A model generated the notes under the pieces. It saw only the letters and a program-made list of their open reading frames with translations, did no database searches and had not been told where the DNA came from. A stretch of 64,000 bases of DNA from Pseudonocardia sp. HH130630-07 (GTDB lineage: Bacteria; Actinomycetota; Actinomycetes; Mycobacteriales; Pseudonocardiaceae), in assembly GCF_001698125.1 (NCBI RefSeq), contig NZ_CP013854.1, forward strand, positions 2,232,001 through 2,296,000. The letters are read 5' to 3'. The position numbers and the translations under genes were made by a program. Shown here piece after piece: positions 50,626 through 61,351 of the stretch. Positions within the stretch are counted from its first letter, which is position 1. Each line of letters starts with the position of its first letter.

Positions 50626-51530
50626 GCGTGGCCCGTTTCATCGCCGACCAGAGGACCTTCCACCGGGTGCCGCACACGCTGGCCTGCGCCCTGTTGGGGG
50701 TGTCGATCTCCTGGTTGTACAAGTGGCTCGACCGCGCCGCGCGTTCCGACGGTGGTGCCACCGCGACCGAGAAGCGCCGCTGCGCGTTGGACGCCGCCGT
50801 GGCCGTGGCGTTCGACGACGCCCAGCGGCTACACGGCTCACCCCGTCTGCACGCCGACCTGTGTGAGGCCGGATGGCGGGTGTCGGAGAAGACCGTGGCG
50901 GACTCGATGCGCCGCCAGGGCCTGGTCGCCCGCCGGATCAAGCGGCACAACGGGCTGACCCGCCAGGACCGCACGGCGCCGAAGTTCCCGGACCTGCTTC
51001 GTCGGGGTTTCACTGCGGCCGAGCCGAACCGCAGATGGGTCGGGGACATGACCGAGATCCCCACCGCGGCCGGGAAGTTGTATCTGGCCACGGTGATCGA
51101 CCTGTACTCGCGGCGGCTGCTCGGCGCGGCCACGGGGCTGCACCCGAACGCCGAGCTGGCGTGTGCGGCGATCCGGATGGCGGTGGCGGCCCGCGGCGGG
51201 GCGGACCGAATCGCCGGGGTGATCTTCCACACCGACCGCGGGTCGACCTACACCGCGGGCGCGTTCACCGCTCTGTGTCGGCGGCTCGACATCCGTCAGT
51301 CGATGGGCCGGGTCGGGTCGTGTTTCGACAATGCCGCGGCGGAGGCGTTCTTCTCCAGCCTGGAGTGGGAAGTGCTGTCCCGCAACGACTTCGACACCAT
51401 CAGTAGGGCGCGGGCGGCGGTCATCGACTGGTGTTACGGCTTCTACAACCACCGGCGGCGACACAGTGCCGCCGCCGGGCTCTCACCGATCAACTACGAG
51501 AACGCCGCCCTCACCCGAGACGCGGCATAA
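50601..51530 (+). CDS. IS3-family OrfB (integrase-core transposase)
   Basis: A 309-residue-frame protein with an N-terminal HTH_21 region (GSPRLHADLCEAGWRVSEKT) and rve core. The DDE triad is visible in RRWVGDMTEIPT near residue 145, GVIFHTDRGSTYTAG near residue 208 and NAAAEAFFSSLEWE near residue 250. The YNHRRRHSAAAGLSP motif ends it. It is normally translated as a frameshift fusion with OrfA. The frame is intact. Confidence 0.93.
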   Translation: MGQGGDEVSVARFIADQRTFHRVPHTLACALLGVSISWLYKWLDRAARSDGGATATEKRRCALDAAVAVAFDDAQRLHGSPRLHADLCEAGWRVSEKTVADSMRRQGLVARRIKRHNGLTRQDRTAPKFPDLLRRGFTAAEPNRRWVGDMTEIPTAAGKLYLATVIDLYSRRLLGAATGLHPNAELACAAIRMAVAARGGADRIAGVIFHTDRGSTYTAGAFTALCRRLDIRQSMGRVGSCFDNAAAEAFFSSLEWEVLSRNDFDTISRARAAVIDWCYGFYNHRRRHSAAAGLSPINYENAALTRDAA

Positions 51531-51563
51531 GAACCCTCCACGATCTCGGGGGAACCGCAGATC

Positions 51564-51756
51564 CCGGTTCGGTATCGGAAGATGATCCCCTCCACCACGC
51601 GGCGATCCTCGCCGAACGGGTGCCCACGCCGCCCGGCGTTGGAGGGCAGCAGCGGCCCGATCAACTGCCACTGAGCATCCGAGAGCAGCGCGAACCTCGA
51701 CGAACTCACCGGCTCATCCTGCCGGCAGTCCGGACACCCATATGGGAGACACACCC
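51564..51756 (-). pseudogene. IS5-family remnant (transposase N-terminus and right end)
   Basis: On the minus strand the first about 50 residues of an IS5-family transposase remain (LLSDAQWQLIGPLLPSNAGR, DRRVVEGIIFRYRTGI), then the sequence stops at the IS3-family element. The right end TATGGGAGACACACCC before TAG is the family inverted repeat, near-identical to the outer end of the IS5 copy at 46901. The rest of the element is not on the other side of the IS3-family insertion, so it was deleted. It is related to, but not the same as, the copy at 46901. Confidence 0.8.
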
Positions 51757-51835
51757 TAGCAGGCAACATCAACAGACGACAACGAGGACAGCGGTGGACA
51801 GGACCGCTGTCACATGGACACGGGGGACACCGGGG

Positions 51836-52987
51836 ATGGACACAGGGACGTCGACCACCCTCGTGCCGAACCGCGCCCTGCTGGAGCTGCGCGGTGGTCG
51901 GTCCTGGGGTCGGCCTCGTCTGGCGAAAGAGCTACATCGCTACTGCGCCGCCCGAGGATGGACTTCGCCCGGGGAGTCCAACATCGAGAAGCAGATCTAC
52001 CGCTTGGAGACGGGCCGGGTGCGGCGACCGGACCCGTTCTACGCCCGGCTCATCGCCGAGTTCTTCGAACGACCGCCGATCGACCTGTTCGGCCCCTCCG
52101 AGACGTCCGCGACGGGGGCCACGTATCGGATCCGCAGCCACAAGTTCATTCCGCTCTACGTCGGCGCCGAGGCGATGGCGGATCTCGGGTCCGTTCCAGC
52201 GGACGACGTGGCGAACGACTGGCTGACCGGTCAGCGCATCGAGCAGCTCGAACTCGCCGGCGCCCGCGCGTTCGGCTGGCCATTCGGGGTGGTGATGTTC
52301 CATCTCGTCGAGGACCTGGAGCCCGACTCCGTCGCCTGGCTCGCCGTCTGGCGACGCCGCACGTACGACGAGAACATGACGCACGCCCTCCAGGTCGTCG
52401 CCGATCACGGTTTCAGCGTTCTCGGGGACCCGTACGTCCTGAGCACCTACTGGGTCGAGGAAGTTCCGCTCGGCGGTCCGGCGCTGGACAGCGCGCTCCG
52501 GCTGCTGTGCGTACCTCGAGTGCTGGTCGGCCGACAGGGGACCGGAACGCCTGCCGAGAAGCTCGCTCGCGCCTCCGTCGTCGAGCAGGCGTTCCTGCGC
52601 GACGGCTTCGACCATCCCGATATCCAGGACTTCGGCGTGCAGGCGATCGCGACCGGATACGCATCCTGGTCGGGGGTCGTCTACCGACCTCACGCAGCGG
52701 AGCAGTGCCTGTCCGAGCGCGAGCTGATCGCATGCGAACTGTCCGTGCAGGCAACCTGGGCGTACACGGACTACCTGCGGAAGGTCGTCGAGTCCGGCCA
52801 GGATCCAGAGGTCCCGGCCGAGTACGGCTGGCGCTACCTTCGTGGTGTCCGGTCACGGCTCACCACGGAGCGACCGCAGGAATCGGCACAGCACCGCGCG
52901 ATGCGCGAAGCCATCATCAACACGAGCGGTCTGCTCCGACGGCTCGATCAGGCCATCGACACCCTTCGCGACTCCGACAGGCGGTAG
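51836..52987 (+). CDS. Helix-turn-helix regulator-like protein with large uncharacterised C-terminal domain (island cargo)
   Basis: A 383-residue protein from ATG 51836. Residues about 8-80 are an HTH-like domain (NRALLELRGGRSWGRPRLAK, then NIEKQIYRLETGRV) ending in FFERPPIDLFG, as in XRE-type actinobacterial regulators. The remaining 300 residues (FIPLYVGAEAMADLGSVPAD, GWPFGVVMFHLVEDLEPDSV, SFSV-like GFSVLGDPYVLSTYWVEEVP) form a domain I cannot name. Its stop is 2 bp before the cysteine hydrolase start, so the two form an operon. Codon use is less GC-biased than the core genome, consistent with transfer. It could sense the hydrolase substrate. Confidence 0.7.
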   Translation: MDTGTSTTLVPNRALLELRGGRSWGRPRLAKELHRYCAARGWTSPGESNIEKQIYRLETGRVRRPDPFYARLIAEFFERPPIDLFGPSETSATGATYRIRSHKFIPLYVGAEAMADLGSVPADDVANDWLTGQRIEQLELAGARAFGWPFGVVMFHLVEDLEPDSVAWLAVWRRRTYDENMTHALQVVADHGFSVLGDPYVLSTYWVEEVPLGGPALDSALRLLCVPRVLVGRQGTGTPAEKLARASVVEQAFLRDGFDHPDIQDFGVQAIATGYASWSGVVYRPHAAEQCLSERELIACELSVQATWAYTDYLRKVVESGQDPEVPAEYGWRYLRGVRSRLTTERPQESAQHRAMREAIINTSGLLRRLDQAIDTLRDSDRR

Positions 52988-52989
52988 CA

Positions 52990-53547
52990 GTGGCAGAGAT
53001 CAATCCGGTCCTCGTCGTCGTCGACGTCCAGAACGGGTTCGTCACCGAGCACTCGCAGCACGTCGTGCCGGTTGTCGAGCGCCTGGCGCGTGAGTGGCTG
53101 GAGGCAGGCCGGGATGTGGTTTTCACCCGCTACCTGAACTACGACGACAGCCCGTTCGAGAAGATCATGGGCTGGTCGAAGCTGAAGGACTCACCTGAGA
53201 TCGACATCGTCGACGAGCTGCAAGAACACAGCAGCCGAGCCGTCGCCGTGGTCGACAAGAAGATCTACACCTTGTTCAACGAGGACGGCATCGCGCTCGC
53301 GAGCGAGCGCGGTTGGACGGACATGTTCGTGTGCGGGATCGACACGGAGGTGTGCGTACTCAAGACAGCCGTCGACGCGTTCGAGCTCGGCATCCGTGCG
53401 TGGCTGCTCGTGGACGCCTCGGCCAGCCACTCGGGACCGGCACCGCACGACGCCGGCGTACTCGTCGGCCAGAAGATGATCGGGCGGCGACAGACGATCA
53501 CCACGGCCGAGATCCCGGACGTTCTGGGCAACCGCGCGCTCGTCTGA
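52990..53547 (+). CDS. Isochorismatase-like cysteine hydrolase (island cargo)
   Basis: A 185-residue hydrolase of the isochorismatase/nicotinamidase superfamily. The catalytic triad is visible: Asp12 in VLVVVDVQNGFV, Lys90 or 91 in AVVDKKIYTLF and Cys122 in FVCGIDTEVCVLKTAVDAFE. The cis-peptide GIDTEVC loop is typical. GTG 52990, 2 bp after the HTH gene. Likely reaction is hydrolysis of an amide or vinyl ether; a nicotinamidase-like metal site is not evident. It is the only metabolic gene in the island and converges with the integrase gene. Confidence 0.88.
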   Translation: MAEINPVLVVVDVQNGFVTEHSQHVVPVVERLAREWLEAGRDVVFTRYLNYDDSPFEKIMGWSKLKDSPEIDIVDELQEHSSRAVAVVDKKIYTLFNEDGIALASERGWTDMFVCGIDTEVCVLKTAVDAFELGIRAWLLVDASASHSGPAPHDAGVLVGQKMIGRRQTITTAEIPDVLGNRALV

Positions 53548-53560
53548 TCAGCTCGCCTGC

Positions 53561-54889
53561 TCACACTTCGGGCGGTTGGGGACGGACCCGGCGCGCCACG
53601 ATCTCAGCGGCCCGCCGGTCCTCGTTGGCGACCCACGCCGCGTAAACGCGAAGGGTGGTTGCTCCGCCACCGCCGTGCCCGAGACGACCTGCGACGGTCC
53701 TCAGATCGACGCCGGCCGTCAACAGCTCGGTTGCTGAATAGTGCCGGAGTGCGTGCAGGTGGCTGTCGATACCGACTCGCTCGCACATACGTCCGTATCG
53801 GTGAGTCACGCCGCTGGGATCGCACGGCTTCTCGTTCGTCGGGGAGTAGGAGAACAGGTAGGCGGCGCTCGTCGGCTTCACTCCGACCTGCCTGCAGCGC
53901 TCCTCGTAGCGAGCCCAGTGCTCGCGGAGCAGCTCCACGGTCTCGCTGTCGACGGCGAGTCGCCGAGCGCGATGTGTCTTCGTGTCCTTCTCGATGCTCT
54001 TGCCGACCACGCGAACGTGGTTACGACGTACGTACAGAACGCTCGAGTCCAGATCGACGTCCGACCAGCGCAGCGCCAGCAGCTCGGCCCGGCGCAGACC
54101 AGTCACCATCACGACCCAGACGAGGACTCCCCAGTCCGCGCCCTCCTCCCGTGCCGCGGCGACGAGAACGGCCGCCTCCGCCGAAGTCGGCGGATCCGGG
54201 TCGGGGACGGGAGCCCGAGGGATGCGCGCCAGCTCGGCCAGGTTCGAGCTGATCCACTCCCATCGCTCGGCGGCCGTCAGCGCGGCCCGGATGATGAAGT
54301 GAATCTTCCGGACGGTCGCGGCCGCGAGCGGACGGCAGACATGTTCGCGGCACTCGGAGACCGCGCAACCTCGTTCGGCGCAGTCGTGCTCCGGGTATCC
54401 GCTGGCCGGCGGGCGGCCGGGCGGGCGTTTGTGCCGGACCTCTCGGCACTCGTGCGGCCCGTCGATCCGATGCTCGACGTACGGCCGACCGTCACACCGG
54501 GCGCCGCACCGACGCAGCTCGGCGTAGAAGCGCTCCAGACCGTGCGTCGTGATCTTCCCGAGCGGATGGTCACCCACCACCGGGTAGATGTGCTTGGCCG
54601 CATAGCCGACGTACGTGGCACGCGTCGACTCCTCCAACTCGTGCGTGCCGAGCCACGCCTCGATCGTCGTCCGCAACGATGCGCGGGTGGTGGCGTGGCG
54701 CTGCGCGGCGACCTGGCCGACGAACTTCTTAAGGAGCTGCTCGGCCTCGGTCCGGCTGGGCCGGGAGCCACGGAGGTAGATCTTGCGCCCGCTGACCGGA
54801 TCTCGGCCCGAGAACAGGACCACCTGGTAGGAGTTCCCGCGGCGCCGGATCATCCCCTGCTGACGGCGCTTCGGCGGGTCCTTGGGCAT
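53561..54889 (-). CDS. int: Tyrosine site-specific integrase
   Basis: A 442-residue integrase from ATG 54889; GTG 54913 is an in-frame alternative that would overlap an arm repeat. It has an N-terminal arm-binding part, a core-binding domain and a catalytic domain: Arg in VMVTGLRRAELLALRW, Lys in TKTHRARRLAVD, HALRHYSATELL (HxxR), GRLGHGG and Tyr in LRVYAAW. A cysteine/histidine-rich insertion (RCGARCDG to CREHVCRPLA) interrupts the core-binding domain, as in several actinobacterial island integrases. It catalyses recombination between the tRNA-Ala attB and the island. Confidence 0.93.
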   Translation of the reverse strand: MPKDPPKRRQQGMIRRRGNSYQVVLFSGRDPVSGRKIYLRGSRPSRTEAEQLLKKFVGQVAAQRHATTRASLRTTIEAWLGTHELEESTRATYVGYAAKHIYPVVGDHPLGKITTHGLERFYAELRRCGARCDGRPYVEHRIDGPHECREVRHKRPPGRPPASGYPEHDCAERGCAVSECREHVCRPLAAATVRKIHFIIRAALTAAERWEWISSNLAELARIPRAPVPDPDPPTSAEAAVLVAAAREEGADWGVLVWVVMVTGLRRAELLALRWSDVDLDSSVLYVRRNHVRVVGKSIEKDTKTHRARRLAVDSETVELLREHWARYEERCRQVGVKPTSAAYLFSYSPTNEKPCDPSGVTHRYGRMCERVGIDSHLHALRHYSATELLTAGVDLRTVAGRLGHGGGGATTLRVYAAWVANEDRRAAEIVARRVRPQPPEV

Positions 54890-54904
54890 GCCTCCGAGGC
54901 TAAT

Positions 54905-54923
54905 GGATGCCACAGCGGATGCC
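54905..54923. repeat. Right arm-type repeats (GGATGCC)
   Basis: GGATGCC at 54905-54911 and 54917-54923, 12-bp period with spacer ACAGC, mirrors the left pair at 46498-46516 in sequence and spacing. The repeats abut the integrase start and lie 50 bp from attR. Confidence 0.65.
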
Positions 54924-54972
54924 AGGCGTTTGGTCAGACGCCGTTGCAGTAGCTAAAACTGCTGGTCAGATG

Positions 54973-55019
54973 TGGTGGAGACGAGGGGAATCGAACCCCT
55001 AACCCCCGCCTTGCAAAGG
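54973..55019. other. attR (within tRNA-Ala)
   Basis: The 47-bp copy identical to attL. It spans from the encoded CCA end of tRNA-Ala to the anticodon loop, the classic tyrosine-integrase target half of a tRNA gene. Confidence 0.92.
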
Positions 55020-55048
55020 CGGTGCTCTGCCAATTGAGCTACGTCCCC
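54973..55048 (-). tRNA. tRNA-Ala (anticodon TGC)
   Basis: A 76-nt cloverleaf with acceptor GGGGACG, a near-complementary 3' strand CGTCTCC and encoded ACCA. D-arm AGCTCAATTGGCAGAGC, anticodon stem CCGCC/GGCGG around TTTGCAA, and T-arm GGGGTTCGATTCCCC are present. It is intact and is the island's integration site. Confidence 0.97.
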
Positions 55049-55085
55049 GGGTGGGCACCGGTCACGGTACCCGCGCGGAACGGGT

Positions 55086-55196
55086 TCAGCGGGTGGTGGC
55101 CTCGTGCCAGAGATCGTCGGAGCCGACGCCCCGCAGGCGGGACCAGCCGAAGTACGCGGCGCCGGCGACCACGGCCAGGGCGAACAGCTTCTTCAC
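55086..55196 (-). CDS. DLW-39 family microprotein
   Basis: A 36-residue protein from GTG 55196 behind GAGGAG: MKKLFALAVVAGAAYFGWSR, then a tail with the diagnostic DLW (GSDDLWHEATTR). One hydrophobic helix suggests membrane location. This family of about 39 residues is conserved beside the gyrA/tRNA-Ile/tRNA-Ala region in actinobacteria; function is unknown. It is too short for most gene callers. Confidence 0.88.
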   Translation of the reverse strand: MKKLFALAVVAGAAYFGWSRLRGVGSDDLWHEATTR

Positions 55197-55232
55197 GAGA
55201 GCTCCTCACGATGTCTTCGGAGGGGAAAGGTG

Positions 55233-55306
55233 TGGGCCTAGCTGGATTTGAACCAGCGACCTCATCGTTATCAGCGATGCGCTCTAACCAACTGAGCTAT
55301 AGGCCC
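55233..55306 (-). tRNA. tRNA-Ile (anticodon GAT)
   Basis: A 74-nt cloverleaf: acceptor GGGCCTA pairs with TAGGCCC; the anticodon stem encloses CTGATAA with GAT; T-arm GCTGGTTCAAATCCAGC. CCA is not encoded. It is in the usual place between the DUF3566 gene and tRNA-Ala. Confidence 0.97.
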
Positions 55307-55385
55307 GTGCAACGGGTGAAACCCTACCGTACGGGTCCGAGCACCCCGCTGCGGGGGTCCTCGGTCCCGTACGGTCCGACGGGCG

Positions 55386-56216
55386 TCAGTCGCGCTCGGA
55401 GAGCGTGACCTCGATGCCGCCGACCAGGTCGGCGGCGACGTTGTAGACGAAGGCCACGATCGTCACCGCGACCGCGAACAGCAAGCTGTTGACCGCGCCG
55501 ATGATGGCGGCGAGGCCGAAGACCCGGCCGGCGCTGATCAGCGAACCGCCGGTCTCCTCCTGGCCGGTCACCAGGTCGGCGTAGGTGCCGTTGAGCCGGT
55601 CCCACACCCCCATGCCGCCCAGCACGCCGTACAGGACTCCCGCCGCCACCATCCACACCAGCCACAGGACGACCGCCAGCGCCAGCGCCATCTTCAGCAC
55701 CGACCAGGGGTCGAGCCGCTTCAGCTGCAGGAGTGCCTGCCGCGGCGGGCGGTTGCGCACCGAGGCCCGCGGGACGTCCGCGCCGGCGGCGCGGTTCTCC
55801 GGGTCCCGGGTCGCGGTCGCCGTCCCGCCGCCGGACGACGGACCGGCAGCCGTGTCCGGCGCCGTGAGGAACGCGGTCGGTGCCTCGCTCAGCAGCGAGT
55901 CCGCCACCGTGGGCTGGTCGCCGTTCGCACCCTCGTGCGCGTCCGGAACCCGGCGCCAGGGCGGCGGCGCGGACACCGCGGACTCGGCCGCCGGCTCCTC
56001 CGCGGCCGCAGGAGCCGGTCCCGGCGCCGGCGGTGCGGTCGCCGGCGGTGCGGGCACGGCCGGTGCGGCGGGCGGAGCCTGCGCCGGTTCCGCGGGGCGG
56101 GGAGTGGGACTCGGCGGGACGTCCGGGGACGCCGCCGTGGGCTTCGGTGCCTGGTCCGCATCGGTGGCGACGGTGCGGCCCTCGCCCTCCGGCGGGGTGC
56201 GGTCGTCGGTGCTCAC
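55386..56216 (-). CDS. DUF3566 membrane protein (mycobacterial Rv0007 position)
   Basis: A 276-residue protein. Residues 1-150 are disordered and Pro/Ala-rich. The C-terminal DUF3566 domain (about 155-276) starts QALLQLKRLDPWSVLKMALA and has two membrane helices (ALAVVLWLVWMVAAGVLYGV and AIIGAVNSLLFAVAVTIVAF) joined by a loop with GVWDRLNGTYADL. GTG 56216. It is always downstream of gyrA in actinobacteria; function is unknown, with a proposed cell-envelope or division role. Confidence 0.92.
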   Translation of the reverse strand: MSTDDRTPPEGEGRTVATDADQAPKPTAASPDVPPSPTPRPAEPAQAPPAAPAVPAPPATAPPAPGPAPAAAEEPAAESAVSAPPPWRRVPDAHEGANGDQPTVADSLLSEAPTAFLTAPDTAAGPSSGGGTATATRDPENRAAGADVPRASVRNRPPRQALLQLKRLDPWSVLKMALALAVVLWLVWMVAAGVLYGVLGGMGVWDRLNGTYADLVTGQEETGGSLISAGRVFGLAAIIGAVNSLLFAVAVTIVAFVYNVAADLVGGIEVTLSERD

Positions 56217-56315
56217 GAGATGGAGCTCTCCTCGCTGGTCGTCGCTGCGGTCGTGCGGTCTCCGGTTCCCAGGCGCCGCGGGCGGCCGGTCGCTGCGACC
56301 GGCCGCCCGGACGAC

Positions 56316-58826
56316 CTACGCCTGCTGGCCCGGGTCCTCCTCGGTCTCCTCCGCGTTGCGGGCGACCGCCAGCAGCGTGGAGCTCTCGCCCAGGTTCATC
56401 AGGCGGACCCCCTTCGTCTGCCGGCCGGCCTTGCGCACCTCGCGGGCGGAGGTCCGGATCACCCCGCCGGTGGAGGTGATCGCGTACAGCTCGTCGTCGA
56501 TACCGACGATGAGTGCACCGACCAGCGTGCCACGCCGACGGTCGTACTGGAGGGTCAACACTCCCTTGCCGCCGCGACCCTGCACCGGGTAGTCCTCGAT
56601 CGGGGTGCGCTTCGCGTAGCCACCGGTCGTGGCGACGAGCAGGAAGGTGTCCGGCCGGATCACCCCGAGGGCGAGCAGCTGGTCACCGCTGTTGAACCGC
56701 ATCCCGAGCACACCGGACGTGGCCCGGCCCATCGGCCGCAGCGCGTCGTCGGTCGCGGTGAACCGGATCGACTGGCCCTCGGCGGAGACGAGCAGCAGGT
56801 CGTCGTCACCCGAGCAGAGGACGGCGCCGACCAGCTCGTCGTCGTCACGCAGGTTGATGCCGATCAGGCCGCCGGAGCGGTTGGAGTCGAAGTCGGTGAG
56901 CCGCGACTTCTTCACCAGACCGTTTCGCGTCGCGAGGACGAGATACGGCCGCGCCGAGTAGTCCTTGATCTGCATGACCTGGGCGATCTCCTCCTCCGGC
57001 TGCAGGGCCAGGAGGTTCGCCAGGTGCTGTCCGCGGGCCGTCCGGTTCGCCTCGGGCAGCTCGTAGGCCTTGAGCCGGTAGACCCGCCCGCGGTTGGTGA
57101 AGAACAGCATCCAGTCGTGCGTGGAGCACACGAAGAAGTGGTTGACGATGTCGTCCTGCTTCAGCTGCGCGCCCTGCACACCCTTCCCGCCGCGCTTCTG
57201 CGCCCGGTACAGGTCGGTCTTCGTGCGCTTCGCGTAGCCGGTGCGGGTGATCGTGACGACGACGTCCTCGACCGCGATGAGGTCCTCGTCGGTCACGTCG
57301 CCGTCGTAGCCGACGATCCGGGTGCGCCGGTCGTCGCCGTGCTGCTCGACGATCTCGGCGAGCTCGTCGCGGACGATCTCCCGCTGCCGCTCGGGGCGGG
57401 CCAGGATGTCCTCGTAGTCGGCGATCTCGCGCTCGATCTCGGCGAGCTCGTCGACGATCTTCTGGCGCTCCAGCGCGGCGAGCCGGCGCAGCTGCATGTC
57501 CAGGATCGCCTGGGCCTGGATCTCGTCGACCGTCAGCAGGTCGATCAGGCCGGCCCTGGCGACGTCGACCGTGGCCGACGCCCGGATCAGTGCGATGACC
57601 TCGTCGAGCGCGTCGAGCGCCTTGACCAGACCGCGCAGGATGTGGGCCCGCTCCTCGGCCTTGCGCAGCCGGTAGCGGGTCCGCCGGACGATGACCTCGA
57701 TCTGGTGCCGCACGTAGTGCCGCACGATCTGGTCCAGGCGCAGCGTGCGCGGCACGCCGTCGACGATCGACAGCATGTTCGCGCCGAAGCTGTGCTGCAG
57801 CTGGGTGTGCTTGTACAGGTTGTTCAGCACGACCTTGGCGACGGCGTCGCGCTTCAGCGTGATCACGATCCGCATGCCGATGCGGTCGCTGGACTCGTCG
57901 ACGATCTCGGCGATCCCGGCGATCTTGCCGTCGCGCACCATCGTCGCGATCGACTCGATGAGGTTGTCCGGGTTCACCATGTAGGGCAGCTCGGTGACGA
58001 CCAGCGTCGTCCGGCCCTTGGCGTCCTCCTCGACCTCGACGACCGCACGCATCCGGATCGAGCCGCGGCCGGTCCGGTACGCCGACTCGATCCCGTCCCG
58101 GCCGACGATCAGGCCGTGGGTCGGGAAGTCCGGGCCCTTGATGCGCTCCATGAGCGCATCGAGGAGCTCCTCGTCGGTCGCGTCCGGGTTCTCCAGGCAC
58201 CAGGTGACCCCGGCGCCGACCTCACGCAGGTTGTGCGGCGGGATGTTGGTCGCCATCCCGACCGCGATGCCGGAGCTGCCGTTGATCAGCAGGTTCGGCA
58301 CCCGGGACGGCAGGACGGTGGGTTCCTGGGTCTTGCCGTCGTAGTTGTCGAGGAAGTCGACGGTCTCTTCCTCGATGTCCTGCAGCATCGCCATGGCGAG
58401 CGGGGACAGCCGGCACTCGGTGTACCGCATGGCGGCCGCCGGGTCGTTGCCGCGGGAACCGAAGTTGCCCTGCCCCTGGATGAGCGGGTAGCGCATCGAC
58501 CACGACTGGGCCAGCCGCACCAGGGCGTCGTAGATCGCCGAGTCACCGTGCGGGTGGTAGTTACCCATCACGTCACCGACGACGCGGGCGCACTTGACCG
58601 GTGCGCGGTCCGGCCGGAAGCCGTTCTCCCCCATCGAGTAGAGGACGCGGCGGTGCACCGGCTTGAGTCCGTCCTCCACCAGTGGCAGCGCGCGCCCGAC
58701 GATCACGCTCATCGCGTAGTCGATGTAGGACCGCTGCATCTCCTGCTGGATGTCGACCGGTTCGACCCGGCCGCCACCCTCTCCGCCGCCTGCCGCGGGG
58801 GCGGCGGGGTCGATCGTGTCCGTCAC
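56316..58826 (-). CDS. gyrA: DNA gyrase subunit A
   Basis: An 836-residue subunit. The catalytic tyrosine is Tyr135 ([10 protein letters not shown]). The quinolone region [10 protein letters not shown] has Ser96 and Asp100 at the positions of E. coli Ser83 and Asp87, that is the sensitive-type residues. The GyrA box ([10 protein letters not shown], near residue 545) and six C-terminal beta-pinwheel blades follow. With GyrB it introduces negative supercoils using ATP. GTG 58826, 49 bp after gyrB. Confidence 0.98.
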   Translation of the reverse strand: MTDTIDPAAPAAGGGEGGGRVEPVDIQQEMQRSYIDYAMSVIVGRALPLVEDGLKPVHRRVLYSMGENGFRPDRAPVKCARVVGDVMGNYHPHGDSAIYDALVRLAQSWSMRYPLIQGQGNFGSRGNDPAAAMRYTECRLSPLAMAMLQDIEEETVDFLDNYDGKTQEPTVLPSRVPNLLINGSSGIAVGMATNIPPHNLREVGAGVTWCLENPDATDEELLDALMERIKGPDFPTHGLIVGRDGIESAYRTGRGSIRMRAVVEVEEDAKGRTTLVVTELPYMVNPDNLIESIATMVRDGKIAGIAEIVDESSDRIGMRIVITLKRDAVAKVVLNNLYKHTQLQHSFGANMLSIVDGVPRTLRLDQIVRHYVRHQIEVIVRRTRYRLRKAEERAHILRGLVKALDALDEVIALIRASATVDVARAGLIDLLTVDEIQAQAILDMQLRRLAALERQKIVDELAEIEREIADYEDILARPERQREIVRDELAEIVEQHGDDRRTRIVGYDGDVTDEDLIAVEDVVVTITRTGYAKRTKTDLYRAQKRGGKGVQGAQLKQDDIVNHFFVCSTHDWMLFFTNRGRVYRLKAYELPEANRTARGQHLANLLALQPEEEIAQVMQIKDYSARPYLVLATRNGLVKKSRLTDFDSNRSGGLIGINLRDDDELVGAVLCSGDDDLLLVSAEGQSIRFTATDDALRPMGRATSGVLGMRFNSGDQLLALGVIRPDTFLLVATTGGYAKRTPIEDYPVQGRGGKGVLTLQYDRRRGTLVGALIVGIDDELYAITSTGGVIRTSAREVRKAGRQTKGVRLMNLGESSTLLAVARNAEETEEDPGQQA

Positions 58827-58875
58827 GAAGTCTCCTCGTGCGAGTTCGTACGTTCGTCTGGATCAGGTGTGTGGA

Positions 58876-61351
<2,476 letters not shown>

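Larger units (their letters stand above)
50289..51559 (+). mobile_element. IS3-family insertion sequence
   Basis: A 1,271-bp element with TG...CA ends. The left end TGCGGTTCCCCCATGATCGG and the inverted right end TGCGGTTCCCCCGAGATCGT match at most positions. GATC flanks both sides (50285-50288, 51560-51563), either a 4-bp target duplication or part of the repeat, since GATC is its own complement. It contains orfA and orfB in the usual overlapping arrangement and looks intact. Confidence 0.88.
46359..55019. mobile_element. Genomic island integrated in tRNA-Ala(TGC)
   Basis: Two identical 47-bp direct repeats (46359-46405 and 54973-55019) bound the element; the right copy is the 3' part of the intact tRNA-Ala gene. 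Net insertion is 8,614 bp. A tyrosine integrase lies just inside the right end, pointing inward. Contents are an IS-rich left two-thirds, then an HTH regulator, a cysteine hydrolase and the integrase. I found no relaxase, FtsK/TraB-type translocase, replication or excisionase gene, so it may be a mobilisable or decayed island. Confidence 0.92.

Noticed and set aside
50285..51563. GATC on both sides of the IS3-family element as proof of a target duplication
   Set aside because: GATC is self-complementary and could equally be the outer part of the inverted repeats; the neighbouring IS5-family remnant does not continue on the other side.
56316..58826. Possible quinolone-resistance change in gyrA
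   Set aside because: Ser96 and Asp100 are the sensitive-type residues of the HPHGDSAxYD motif.
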